Below, piece by piece: positions 11,881 to 25,630 of a stretch of DNA of 64,000 bases. Source of the stretch: Albula goreensis (Eukaryota > Chordata > Actinopteri > Albuliformes > Albulidae). The stretch spans positions 46,432,180 through 46,496,179 of the forward strand of contig CM040741.1 in assembly GCA_022829145.1 (NCBI GenBank), read 5' to 3'. The position numbers and the translations under genes are program-made. Numbering within the stretch: the stretch's first letter is position 1; the number at the start of each line of letters is the position of its first letter. The notes under the pieces were generated by a model that saw nothing but the letters and a program-made list of their open reading frames with translations, was not told where the DNA came from and did not search any database.

Positions 11881-14800
11881 TCCATCAATGATTCCTAATG
11901 ACATTAGGAATGCATTTTGGCAAAAACTGAGGACAAACAATTTTTTTTTTATCTCTCTCATAATCACAGTTTTTAGAGACTAGGTTCCAGAAAGACTCAA
12001 AACACCATTATCAAAAATGACTCAGGTCATCAACAAATTTCAGTTTTATGAGATTTAACCCCCACAATCCTTAAAAGTTTTGGCATTCAAGATCTGAATA
12101 AAATATAGATATCTGTTATTCAATAAAATGAAACCTGTTTGGAATAGGAAGAATACTCAAGTCTTATCCTCTATGCTGTAGTGGAGGTGACGATACGACT
12201 ACATCCCTCTGAACAGCAATAATACTTAACATACATAATTTATAATAATTTTGCAGAAAACTACCAAGACATGGAGTTTGGCCAGTGTAATCACTCCACT
12301 TGTTATAATAAGGAAAGATTTTTTTTCTTTTTACCACACAACTTTTTTTCAAGATTTATATGAAAGAAAAATAATTATAATTACAAGATGCATTTCCGTG
12401 AAAAAAAAATAATAATAGTGTTTATCATATTCTTGATTTGCAAATATGAGGTTAAACTTGATCTGAAAGGTTGCCAGGTAATGACAGTCTGGAGTGTCCT
12501 GCTGGTCTTGTGCTGGGGTGGAGTCCTTTGTCTGGTGTGGAATAGCTGGCCATGTGGCTGCACACTGACCTTTATCTCTGTGCTGACGCTGAAGGACTCC
12601 AGTGAACAACCACAGTCGGTTCTTTCTTCTCTGGCCTTAATTTTCTCACCAGAAAGAGGATCTTAATCTTGTATATTATATGTGTGTTGGAGAAGTCTTT
12701 TCAATGTCTTTATTCATTTGTCAAAATCACTTTGTCCAGCTTATTCATCATTTAACACATTTGATGGATTACACCAAACATGTTAAGACTGAACATTATT
12801 CAGTAATCCTCACTACTTGCTGCATGGTACCTAATTTCATTTTCAGTTTCAGGGGAGATTAAATCCATTCAGCATCTTATTTTCCAAATTGTATTGACGT
12901 GTTTCTGCAGCATACCTTTCTTTAATGTCAGCATAGCCTGAGCATTTCAGTTTAACAGAAATATTGAAAAGGATTCTTCACTGCTATGAACCACACTGAG
13001 GCCCAGCAATCTGTAGATTTAGGAGATAGACCTAAATGATGTTGAATAACACTATAAAATGGCAGTTTTGATGAGGGTACATTGCTTAGCTTTTGCAATG
13101 CATGCAAACTTGCTGTAAAAAAATATTTTGGGCTATAAATTCATTGATAAAATTCAAACTACATCTGGCTGGCTGGCAGAGGTATATCCAACAGGCAGCA
13201 ATCTCTGTCGATCTGATGGGGTCCCCATAAAAATAATGCCCTAATAGGTGCACAAAACAGCACATGGTTCATAAAACTGCATGGGATATTTTAATGCAGC
13301 TACAGCTGAAAAAACCTTAAACATTATTCTGACTGTAATATATTTTTATGGGCAGGATAATTTCCACAAAAGCTTAGCCAATGGATGTATAATTTATATT
13401 TGATCACTGCTGGTCTTTTACTGTTGGCTAATGGGATGACATTCTAATTACATTCAGGCACTCAGGCATCACAACATTTACATAAAGGTCATATCAAATG
13501 GCACAACTGCAGTATTATCATCTTAGAACTTGTGACATATGATATGGGGAAAATCCAGCAGTGTCTGGCCAGCACAGTAGACACAACCAGGCTTGTATGA
13601 TATACAAACAGAAGGACAGCAATACTGTGAAATGGAAATTGGTTTTTATATACTTGTAGTATATGAGTATAAAATTAGAAATATGGACATTCAATTAAAC
13701 CTTTTTGGATTTTACTGGTTTCCTGACATAGTTCTTTTTGCCACTTCCCAGGGCAATTCACCATTGGAATTGATAGCATGGCCAAAGGATTAACCAGGTA
13801 AAGATGGCTGCAGGCATGCCAAGAGACTGCCTAAAGGGGAAGGCATTGTGAATTCCATTGTACCTTCATTTCTTTTTTCTGTTCACATTTATGGGTCACA
13901 GAAAGGGGGACTGACAAACACACCAGTATGTTTCTGTGGTGTTTGCACACGTGTGTAAATCTGGAAATCAATATAATGTGTTTTTTATAACACCCTATAT
14001 ATTATGGATTGTCAGAGAGTAATTGAAAAATCAGCAGGAAGCACTGTGGGACATGGCAATCCCCTTCCTGCTGTCTCTTGATGTTGGAGCTACTAAGAGG
14101 TTACAGTAAGAGGTTACAGATACAACTTCCAGGATTTACAAAGACGGAGCACTGTAGCAGTACCTCATGGAGTGAACTGGGTTCATTCATTATGCTAATT
14201 ATCAAGATAGTCATTAAACTGATTATATTTCCTGAATATCTTCCTAATCCCTAAAAGACCTTCATGGATCTTTTTAACATTCCTACCAGATGTCTAGTTA
14301 TAATTTATTAAACTCCTCTTGGCCTGTTTTGGTATATACTTTAGTCATCCTCACATATTTGTATTTTAAGAGAACAGCTTTTACAAATTGTTTGTGCAAT
14401 GAAAAAGATTTTTCTAAACCACAGTAATCCACTGCTTTAGATGCCATTAAAAGCTAAAGATGTGGGAAGTGCTTTCTGAAAGCACCAGCACAATCAGTGT
14501 CTGCTGGATGATGTATTGATTACACATTTGGATGATTAACACAAGCACATTGACCCTCATATGAGAGTGCACTGGAGGTTCTGTCGTCAGCTGTAAATTT
14601 ACAAGATGTCTGGAAAAGGCACACCTTTCTTCATCACACTGTGAGTTATGTCTCACTGAATACAATTAGACAATCACTCACTGTGCTTAACAGAAAGCTA
14701 GCCCAAGCGCTAATATATGGCCAGTATTTGAGCCAACTGGTCTGCCCTTTATGTTAGAAAGAAAAATCATGAAGTCATACTGGTACAAAGCTTTGTGATA

Positions 14801-16404
14801 GCTAGGCAAAAATATGTAATATTCATAAAATGCACAGGTGTGGTCATCATACCCCTAACAATGGAACAGTCCAGGCCCTCAGTCAGGTACTGTAAAGATT
14901 TCCTTTAGTCTGCTTTTGTAAATAATTGGTCATTACCCAACTGAAGCTTTCAGAAGATGTGACTGTAAGATCCATTTAGACAAGCGTGATAGTTAATGCA
15001 CAGATGATGAATCATTTCCCATGTCATCTGCTGTCAAAATGATGCATATTTTTAATTGTTTTCTGTCACAATAAAGCAGCTCTATTTTTAGAAAATTTAT
15101 ATCAAATAGTACAGGACAAAGCAGTTTACTGGCTTTGTTCTACAGTCTGTCTTTGCACTGGTTTTAAATGTGTTTCTTCACTCATGTAGTTGGAATGGTT
15201 TATATATGGTATTTAGGTGTGGTGCAGTTTAATAATACATAGTCATATATTTATTGCTAATATCAACCATACTCGTCAGACCTACACTATGAAAAAATAT
15301 TTTGTATTTCATTTGATTAACCTTTATCATTCTTGTTTATTTGGTCATATGTAAGAAGTGTGATTGGCTTCCACACAGGGCAAAGTTGTAATAGGGCTAT
15401 TCCATTAATAGTCAGCACTGGATTTAATGATACAGAGCATCATTAGTTATCCCAGTGTTCTTAATTTCTCCTCATTCTCTCCTCTCCTCCACTCATCTCC
15501 TCCTCTTCAATCTCTAAACATGGATTGGTAGGAGACAAGTAGTAATGGGGGAGTGGAGGACAGGAGGTGAGAAATGAACAGTTTTGGGACTCACCCCTCA
15601 TTTAGATTACTTTAGCGCCCTCAAAGTCTTATACTAACATTTGAATTCAATGTAATATATTGCTTTTCCTCAGTTTCTGGATTCACTGCTCATGATACAT
15701 TCACTGTTGAAAGCAAAATCTTGAACTGCAGAAGCTGACCAAACTTGCTCTTGTAGGGGATGTTTTATTTTAAAGTAACCTGTGGGTCATGCTGGCAGAG
15801 ATATTGTCTTTATGGGCTACCCTGAATGAGATGTGGATCTGATAGCTGGATATTAGTAACACAGTAACCACAATTGAGCATTTTAATCTTTGGCTAGCTT
15901 TTCCACTTCAATGAATTACTTTGCTTGTCATCATGTTTCATCCTCTCATGAAGCCTGCTTTGACATCTTTTAAACCCTCTCTTCACATACAGACACATAC
16001 GCTCATTCATTTTCAGCTTTCACATCTTTTTAGGACTTGCCTCCTATCAACTGAAACAATACCTACCATGCACTTCTCTTTGTCTGGCTTTGTAGGGATG
16101 ATCTTGTCTTAAGGTTTATTTTGGGGACATTCCATGCTTGAGGGAATATTGTGTCAATAGAAGCTTGCCTAAACATTTTGCAAATAAAACAATAGCTTAG
16201 GTGCCATTACTCAAACCAAAACATTTAGAATTCCACTTTGGTGCACAAGTATAAGGAAGCGGATGTACAAGGTTTTATTTTATTCAAGGAGCTCTTTATT
16301 TGATGTATTATTTATTTTGCTTTCCTCAGCTTTTATTCTTTACCAAATGATTCAAAACAAACACTGTAGGCTATGTGTTTGCGTGACATGTACCAAAACA
16401 ATTG
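11881..16404. other. Non-genic upstream DNA
   Basis: No supportable gene. It holds a short perfect inverted repeat at 11891-11911 (10-bp arms around one base) and A/T-rich unique sequence. Open frames here are below about 105 codons and lack recognisable domains. Confidence 0.6.
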
Positions 16405-16731
16405 CTGTGTCCCAAAAGCACACTACGCCCTATTTCTTTTCAGTTCTTTGAGTGGGTAGTTCATAGTGTGGTTAATTTTTGTCACACTCAATGCACTAGA
16501 TAGCACAAGTATATGCACTAACAATGGTGGCGATCCGAAATGTGGTTTGCATGGACACTATTGTCCTGGAATGCAACGTGAAACGAAAAGGGAGACACAG
16601 AAACATCTCATCAACACTGTTGACGCATTTGTGGATAGTAAAATACTATCAAGTGCGATCATGCACTTTCTAGAATAGTGCACAATGTATACACAATAGT
16701 GTGGAGTACATAGTGTGCTTTTTGGACACAG
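16405..16731. mobile_element. Non-autonomous DNA transposon (MITE-like) with terminal inverted repeats
   Basis: The left end tgtgtcccaaaagcacacta (16406-16425) and the reverse complement of the right end at 16711-16730 match at 19 of 20 positions. One further C/G pair extends each arm outward. The inner arms also share GTG/CAC-rich sub-terminal motifs. The element is about 327 bp with no transposase. I could not find a convincing target-site duplication directly outside the arms, so the superfamily is unassigned and the true ends may differ slightly. Confidence 0.75.
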
Positions 16732-19700
16732 GGAATATCATTTTTAGCAATGATTCAATGTGTTGTGTGATTTTGCATCACTATAAGAACTACTGACCAA
16801 TGATGCATTGTGGGTATTCAATGTGAGGAGACAAAGAAAAACATGGTGCAGTATGTGCTTTCAATCAAATTACCTGAAATATTGGCAAATATTGTCAATG
16901 TGGTACACCTACAATAACTAATACCTAGCAGGTGCTCTGCATCAGCATCCGATAATTCAATTACTTGGTTGTGCTCCCTGCTGCAGAAATCGGCGGGGAT
17001 CACAAAATCCACATACATGAGCATCATGACTTTGAATAGTGGAGTGCTCTACCAAAGGATTCTATAGGTCTTTTGTTTGAATTCAGTTTTAATGCTTGTT
17101 AGATTCTTTTACTTATGAAGTACTTATATCTTATTGATCTTATTGTATTTACTTATTATGTATTCCAATTTTGATTTAATGTTATTACAGATATAACGTG
17201 TGTATTTGTGATTAATTTAAATAAAGTTCCACAATGTAGTCATGCCTATTTCTGAAGAGTAGCGTCATCATGACACCATGTAAAGCCTCAGTATTAATCT
17301 GGTTAACTGTCTGGTTGGCTGTGGTTGGTTATGAATAAAATTACCTCTACCTGAAAAATGTTCTGAATATAATGCTAGCTGTCATGAATGCCAGTAGCTA
17401 GCAAGAACTAACCACAGGAAATCCATCTTAAAAATGACTATAAGTCAGATTAAAGAAACGAGACTGAAAAAAAAATAAAATCTGAAAAATTACAAGAATT
17501 CCATTGAAAATTCCATTCAATGCAAGAGGGTTTTGAAATGGCTTGATAGAGTATCTGAACGAGATATACCATGAGTCTCTTTATTTAACTCTTTGCAGTA
17601 TTTTGGGTATAGTTGGTACACTGCTATCACAGACATGTAGTTGAATTACCCAGAGGTGTTTTTCTTCTGCATGCTGGTCATGCATGTTTAAATTGATAGA
17701 TTCAGGTTAACTCCTCTGGGCAACATTTCTTTGTCTTATGTCTGTTTAGGTCCAAATGAGGCCATGGAATTATGCTCCCTTTAAATTCAAACAGACATCA
17801 ATGAAAATAGAATGGCATCTCCCCCAAATACATAATTATTCACATCTCTGTTTCCCTTTTCATCACAATGTGTGATAAAAGATCACATTTCAGACATTTA
17901 CATAAACTGCATATCCCATTGAACTACTAATCACTTACGGACCCAGATTCAGTCGTTAGGTCAGTCTGATGCTGCCAGCTTACATAAGTTCATTAGGTAA
18001 GCGAATTGGGTTTCTCTCCTCATACAATCATTTTTATCCTTCAAAGAAATCGCTGCAGTACTACATCATTAGATATAGTAATAAACTGCAACAAAGCTCA
18101 TAAAAAAAATTCTTCCACATACATGAAACCTTGAAATTTGTCCACACTGATTGAGATGTAGCTCTGTTTAAAAGAATATCAGTCACTTGGAAAGCAGAGA
18201 AAACCTGCATGTCATACTCAGTGCACTCCTAGTATAGAGAGCTTTGGAAAGAAGGCATGGCAAACATTTACCCTTGAGAAAGAAAAAGAATGACAAGAAT
18301 TATTACATTATTTATTTGCTAAGCCAAAACGCATTGCATTTTTTATTTGCGTTTCCAAGTTTTTACAATATAAACCTTCAAACATGATCCACCTGTAAAT
18401 GTTTGAATTTAGTAAATCAGTATCTCACTCAGTGTACAAGCCAGAAAAGCATTTATCACATATTTTAGCTAAAAATTAATTCCCTTGATTGATATGGTAT
18501 GCTTGGTTGAACAACTGTGGGTGTATAAGATTAGGGTTGATATCTGTGCTTATCAACATCCTCACAACAGACAAAAGTCCAGGAGTTACTGTTTGGAGTC
18601 AATTTACATTCACTATAGCTCCCAACTATTCCTTCATGATTTAAAAAACCTGTTAGTACTCAAATCCTAGCATACAAGGTGAGCCTAACTTATGGTTGCT
18701 ATAGGTAGTTAAGCTGTGTCTACAAAAAAAGATTGATAAAGATTATGGTGAACCACTCGGCTTGCTACATTTTACATAAACATCTTTACTTAACAACTCT
18801 ACTTCTCTTAGGTATGCAAATATGGAATAAAGTATCTTCAACCATATGCTGAATAAAAACTGGGAAAACTGCAATAATCCTGAAAGTATATATTGAAACA
18901 TAGTTGAATTTAAAGGCATTGAGAATCAAACAGTGTACATTCAGCTGTTTTGCCCTTTTATGTGAGCCTGCATGCATGTATTCAGGCTTCTGTAAGTCAG
19001 TCTGAGTCATGGATGAGTCACATAGCTGTTTATTCACTGCACTGTCAAAAGCTTGTCTCTCCTTTTTTGAATCTTCTCATAATGAAGATTAATAGCGGCA
19101 CTCTCTCTTATTCAGGTTGATTTTAATTAATGAAATTGGCCACAGCTAATGCTGTCAGTGCCCTCACCTCAGTATGCATCTAGTGTAAGCAGCCATTGTT
19201 CATGTTTGGGAGGAATGTCACTGGGTTCTGAGAAACTGCCCCAGAGGCCAGCATTTTTCTCTCACGGACTCTTCTGAATTCTTTAAAAAAGTTTTGGAAC
19301 AGGAAAGCATAAATCCATGGAGAAATCCTCAGGCTGGAAGGAGTCCTTGATGCAAGATTACTCCAATTTCAACTGAAATAGAATTGTTAATGAACGTGCT
19401 ATGCCTTCTCAGGAAAAAGTGTCATATTTGAAATTTACGGGATATACAAGCCTATTAGGGTCTCCATGGACATTGAAACAGAGGCTAGCATTACGATAAA
19501 CAATTGCAGTAACATTAAAACAGCTACCTATCATTTATCTTGTAAAAACATAGCCTTTGTTTGTGAGCTAGTTTCCTAGATAAAGTCATTTGAAGGGGAT
19601 GGAAAACAAAGTGCAAGATAAGTGCATTTTGTTAGTTTTATTTTTGTAGATATTTTTGTCAGATATTTCTACAGTAGCATAGGGACAGACATGTCAGCGA

Positions 19701-20855
19701 TGAACACCACAATCAGTCTGAGCATATCAAAGTAATTTATTTCACAGCCAACCAGTGCGTCATACACAGTACTGTTAGTGACTGACTCCTCAGCACCCTC
19801 AATAAGTCATGCTGAAATTCTGCAGTCAGCATACACTGCCTTTGGTTCTGAGAATCCCATCAAACTAGGAATGTCTCTCGCCCTGGGATTCTCACAGCAT
19901 TCCCATACATCACCCCAAACTGCATCACTAAACAGATCATAGCACATTCAGAAATGAGAAAATCCCAGGTTTGTATGTTTGTAGTCAGTAAGGCCCCAGT
20001 TCTAGATCCCAAAGGAATTTGTAAAATAACAAGAACATGAGGCTGCAGCCAATTCAAGGTAGCAACTCTGTCTGCTTCAGTCCACTCTCCACAATGTCAC
20101 GAGTAAACACACACTTATCAGAATTATACAGACACACAGGACAACAAAGACATTTCTCACATGGAAAACAACACCAATCTGCAATGTAAATTTCTGAACA
20201 CAGGTTTCTAGGGTTGCATTTTAATATGTACATAAACCAATTATTTCTCCCTATCAGATTATAAAATTTTATTGCTAATCACTTATTAGGGTACATTTTA
20301 AATCATTAGTGCTTCAGCACATCAGATAATACTGGAAAGAATGTAGCATTATAGGACTATAAATAAGTTCTCATTGCATGGCTAAAAAGAAGGCAGACTA
20401 AAGGATTTTCAATATGCTATTTTAAGGTCCTTTCAAGTTTCAAGTTTTTTGAAGACAGTGTGAAGTTATTGGGTGAAAGTGCCATGAAAGGAGAGATATT
20501 TTAATGTTGTCAGTGACAGCTTTAATGTTGACATTTTTAGAGAGAGAAAAACACAAAAATATATGGAACTATTTCATCAAGCCTTTTTGAAAAGTTTCAC
20601 ACTGAGTCACTGTACTTTTCTTCCCAACTAAATGGTTTTAGGCTGCTGTATTGCATCAATATCCTGACATTGTTCTGTCCACCTGGGAACCATGCAGAGT
20701 TGACACCTTAACTGTAGATATGGGTCTGTTTTAATGAAGTGTCTCAGAGTAGGAATGGTGACCAAGGAACAGTTTAGCCTTAGATAAGTTAGTTAGAAGT
20801 CTATGCACTAACAAAGCCTGCTGTCAAGTTATTCTGTATATACAGTGGATAACTA
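16732..20855. other. Non-genic upstream DNA
   Basis: No gene is visible. The segment at about 19090-19200 is dense in TTAATTAATG-type homeodomain cores next to less AT-rich unique sequence. That would fit a conserved enhancer, but it is unproven. Confidence 0.6.
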
Positions 20856-21192
20856 CAGGTGACTCTCTCACATTGCGACTTTCAACATCGTGGCTTTTTC
20901 GTGGGTCGGCAACAAACAATTAAGTTAAGGGTTTAACTCCCTTTTAAAATGTAATTGTCCCTGAACAACTGACTAACCATTTGAGCGCTAGACAGCGCAG
21001 AACTCCTTTCTGGTTTAAAATGCTCATAGCGCCCCCGCACACCCCCCAGCTGGAGGTGCTCGCTTCACTTCACTTCGCTACGCTTGCATGCTTGCTTTGC
21101 TTGCCTAGATGGGCTGAAAATGTTATGCAGTTTGTCCACATTGCGGGCGTGGGGGCTGAGCCCCTAACCCTGTGATCTAGGAGGGTCATCTG
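20856..21192. mobile_element. TA-flanked DNA transposon, pogo/Tigger-like non-autonomous element
   Basis: The left end CAGGTGACTCTC (from 20856) and the reverse complement of the right end (CAGATGACCCTC, ending at 21192) match at 10 of 12 positions. The element is bounded by TA on both sides (20854-20855 and 21193-21194), as expected for the Tc1/mariner/pogo supergroup. A CAG-type terminus with a TA duplication favours pogo/Tigger, but that is inferred. The 337-bp interior is notably CpG-rich for this window and contains a run of related GCTT/CACTT/CGCT steps near 21060-21105. The one open frame inside (about 64 codons) resembles no transposase. Confidence 0.75.
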
Positions 21193-24100
21193 TATTTTAT
21201 ACATAGCACTTTATTGACAGTGAGTTGGTCCCCCTTTCTGCCATCAGAGCAGGCTGATTTCATCAAGGACTCCCAAACTTGTTGAAAATCAATCAGTGGT
21301 GGATCTCTAGATCCATAGAGATAGATGCATTTCTTGTTTTAAACACTCAAAGTAGGCTATACTTGTATCTAGGGATCACAGCTCACACTGATACAGGGCC
21401 ACCACAAGCCTGTATTGGTGACAGCCGGCAGAATGGATCCATAGACTCATGTGGGTTTCACCATATCCTGGACCTCCCATCAGTGTGAAACAATAGTCAG
21501 CACAGAAATACCCTTGTGGAAACCATTAGGCTATGCATGTTGGTCTGTAAAAGCTCATCACAGTGGTTTCCAGTATTTTTTCTCATTGCTATTCAGCATG
21601 CTCCAAAACCAGATGATGAAATACCTAAAGGTGAAGCTGATGTATGCAATCAACATAATGTTCAATTACTCTATGATATGATGTGTTCTGAATGACAAAA
21701 CACTGCCAGCCTGAGAGATTTATTCAGTCATACTACATTCTGCACTGCCAAATGTGCAATGCATTGAACAGCATTGGATTTAAAAGAAATGGGGATTGAG
21801 TATCAAGACGAAGGAGATCCACAAAATGAATATTTCGATATAATTTAACAGTTCAAATACCCCCCCTCTAAATTTGTGTTTTTCTGGAGAGCCATCTCTA
21901 TGCTCAGATGCATCCGTTTTGATGTTTCCATGACTACCTCTTCTGTCCAGGTTATTTATAGCAGCTGATAACTCTCACTACAAGCAGATATTTTTCTGGG
22001 AAAAAAAACGTTCTGTGGGAATGAAGGCCAAAAGGAAGATGTCCATGAAAACCAAAAAGACATGAGTAATATATGTCTTCAAAATTGACCTAGGTGCTGT
22101 AGGCCTACTGAAAAAAATGGATTATTTTCAGTTGATGAGAATTTATTGGTGCAAAAACATAAAGAAGAAATGTACTGTATAAAGAATGCACATGCCCATC
22201 TCAGCTGCTAAAGAAAAGCCATTAGGGAATATGCTTTGTAATTTAAGTGCCCCATTTGTATTTAAATAATAGAATGCAGAAATAGGTTTCATTAATTCAC
22301 TGACCTACTTATTTTTATGCCCTCTTCGAACCCTAAAGTTGTCTTGTTTCTAGTTAATTTTACTGCTATAGTATAATTTTCTATAAAAAATTAAAAAATA
22401 TATAAAACCACATTAACAGTTAATTTGTTTATTAATTCTTCCATTCAGAACATCAAAATTAGAGACAGGAAGCACAATTTTAGAACGAATATGTTGTTTT
22501 CCCATCACCAGATTGAACTTGGGGAGCAGTTCTTTCCATGACATGACCTTATGTTTTCCCATGCAGAATCATCCTGTACTTGTAATTATGAAATGGATCT
22601 CTAGACGCCCCACCTACAGATGTTCCACTGTAAATAAATCAGAGCATTAGCAAAACAGACCATGAGTGAGATCTCCTTGTCTCCTTTGGATGCACCCATA
22701 ATCATGCTTTAAATATACTTAGCTATGCTAGTAGCCTACAGTGACTTTACTTCAACACTGACATAAACATAAAGTTTAGCTAATCGTGTGATCAGTTATG
22801 GCTTTTGTCAGATTTCAAGTTATTTCTCTATTCATCCAAGATCTTTCCTCTGTTTTTTTCCTTGAAATAATGTTCTCTATTTCGAGATGAGAGGCAGTGC
22901 ATGTCTAACTACCAACTTTTTCAAAATGCTCTGCCATACTGTCTTTTTCTGCAGTTGTTGCTGTGTTGACACAGACTGACAACAACTTACTTACTGTAAA
23001 GCTCAGTTTTTTAAAATTCTTTTACAGCCCTCGTGTTTGGAGTGCACTTATTCTGACTAATATTGCAACAAAGACTCAATTACCTGTGCAGGTAACCAAA
23101 GTATTCAACAGTGAAGTGTACTTAGTAAGGAGTCACTACAACATCACATCACATAAAGACACTGCAAGTGCTACCACTATTGGTACTCAATCATAACAAT
23201 ACATCTGTTTAGCAAGTACATATTTAAAACTAACTAGCCACTACAGCTTTCCCCTGGAAGAAACCTCATCCAAATGCAAACATTGACAATGGTAGTAACT
23301 ATCTACCGATAGAACTACTACCAACTAAAACTCTGAAAATGGGCATTTTTCGGTTAAAATGAGATGAGAAACTATCTTGACTGTATTTGTCTAGCACTCA
23401 GAATTTTTCTAATTGGTATTTTACTGTTGTACAATGGCTTTTTTGTTTTTATTTACGGCTATTCAAACTACTTTCATAGCATGTGAAAATACAGTAAATG
23501 GGAAGCATAAACATTCTTTCACAAGGTTCTCACCATCATGGCTGGTGGCATGCCTCTCTGGAGCCTCATTTGCAAAATGCTGCTTCAACCAAAGACGGCG
23601 ACACATTGATTTAGAGCTGGGCCTTGAGATACTAACACCCTTCCCTGCCGTTATCGCCATGGAAACCCATTAATGGAGTGGCTGTGGAACCAAGGGCTGG
23701 GGAAACTGAATAGTGATATCAATGGATAGGATTAAATAGTCTTATTTAGACATAGCAGCAATTTACCACCGTTATAATACTGAAACACAAAGTGAGTTCA
23801 GGCAAGATTGCTTCCCTTCAGAAGAATGAATAATAAGACCTGTCAACCACCTCCCTGTAGCTTACATAAATGAAGCATTTGAATGACATTCTAAAATGCA
23901 TGATGGTAAAAATGACTTTGGTAAAAAGGATGAATTTCTTTAAAACTTAAGCCCAGTCGTAACTTATCTAATCACTTTTCTCTGCTATTACTTTTGTATA
24001 TTACATTTATATTCCAGTATAAACTAATTAAATGTAAAATATTGTACACCAACAAATGCCATATCAGAATACACACATATAAGTCAACAGAGGGGACAGG

Positions 24101-25550
24101 ATATTCTGTCTTATATAAATAGTGTATCATGCTTTTTTTACAGAGGAACTGTAAGTGCTGACAATATAAATAACACAATAAGAAGAGTTTGAGAATAGGG
24201 GAATTGCTGGGAAATGCTACATTTTTCTGTGAGAACCTCAGCTTTATGAGCAGCTGGTATGGCCTATAGCAACTTCCCCAGAACAGAGTGAGATGAAGAA
24301 TGCAATTCATCAATTGCCTTTGTCTCGCAGACGTCCATTTAACGCATCCTAGCATTTTTCGCTGTACATTACATTCTGAAGTTTGAAAATGATATCACAC
24401 AATGATCCAGGCGTAAACATTCAACAGGTGCTATTAAATATGTCCTTGCATGTATTAAGGATGTAACATTAAGGGGTACTTAAAAATGTACGATATAAAT
24501 CAGGGGGTGTCATTACTTTCTCTACTACTTTGGCAAAGTCTTATGTCATTACTCTCTGGTTCAGTGTTGTAAGTGTTTCTTCAGATGAAATTAGGATGTA
24601 AGCTTAGCTAAATTTGACCTATAATTGGTGGACTTGTTTGAAGAATAAGTAGGCATATTACTTTCCTCACTTAAGGTCAAGATGGTGAATGTAGTGTGAC
24701 AACAAAGCATAAGAGGACAGGTTTATGTATTTATTCCTATAATCTGATCACAAAATGAATGATAAATAAATACAGGGAAAGGACACCTTGGGCTGTGTTT
24801 TGCAAAATTAATATTAATTAATTATGTTGTATTATAACACATTTGATATTTGCATATAAATATGTAAAATGTGTATTTATATGTATTTTTTATTTGCATA
24901 AAAAAATACTTTTTTTTTTTTTTTTAAAAAAAAACCTGGACTGTAAAGGGGGTCCTCATAAATATAGTTCATAATTCATTAGGAATGTAATGGGGATGCC
25001 TTTACTTTGACATACACAATGCATGTCTTGAATTGACTGTCATCAACAGCATTATCGCCAACTGTAATGGTGCTAGACAACAACAAAATGGTAGGTAGAA
25101 TTTTCCCTCAAATTCTCCATTAAAGATTAATTTCACTGTCTTTCAGTGTCTTGTCATTGTTCAGAGTTTCCCTCTGGCCTGTCTGTCATTCAGCTGTAGT
25201 TAATACCATGACCAAGATGTGGCATGAGGCCACAACAGGGCACCTTCTTGACCATGGCTTCTCAATTAGCAGCTGTGTTCAGTGAACTGATTTAAATCAG
25301 TTGAGCTTTCTACAGTGATGGGGGAAGTGCTGTCTTGCCAACCAATTAGTGCTGAAGTAGGGATTTGGCAAATGTGAAATTAATGATCATGTGTGCACAC
25401 AATGTTTATGCATTGCAAATATCCATAATTAATTTTCTCTCCTGATAAACAGCAGTTTGAGTGAGTTTTTGCTTATTTAGTTAATATTTCTATAGAAGGG
25501 AGGATATTCCCTAATGGGTGAAATAAAGTGTTCTGGTCCAGTTGCTTTAG
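21193..25550. other. Non-genic upstream DNA
   Basis: No supportable gene. It includes a minus-strand open frame of 127 codons at 23972-24355 with no recognised domain, judged to be chance, and the A/T homopolymer tract listed separately. Confidence 0.6.
24900..24935. repeat. Adjacent poly-A, poly-T and poly-A tracts
   Basis: A short A run, a 16-18 base T run and then about 9 A bases form a self-complementary homopolymer block. No retroposon body can be recognised beside it. Confidence 0.8.
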
Positions 25551-25551
25551 G

Positions 25552-25586
<35 letters not shown>

Positions 25587-25630
25587 GTGTTGTGTGTGTG
25601 TGTGTGTGTTTGTGTGTGTGTGCGTGTGTG
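25551..25630. repeat. (TG)n microsatellite
   Basis: About 80 bp of nearly uninterrupted TG with three single-T insertions (TTT steps) and one GCG step near the end. It lies about 2 kb upstream of the predicted plppr1 first exon. Its minus-strand translation (His-Thr repeats) is an artefact. Confidence 0.95.

Noticed and set aside
23972-24355. Minus-strand open frame of 127 codons with hydrophobic stretches
   Set aside because: Its composition reflects AT-rich sequence (Leu, Ile, Tyr, Lys). No known family and no promoter or splice context.
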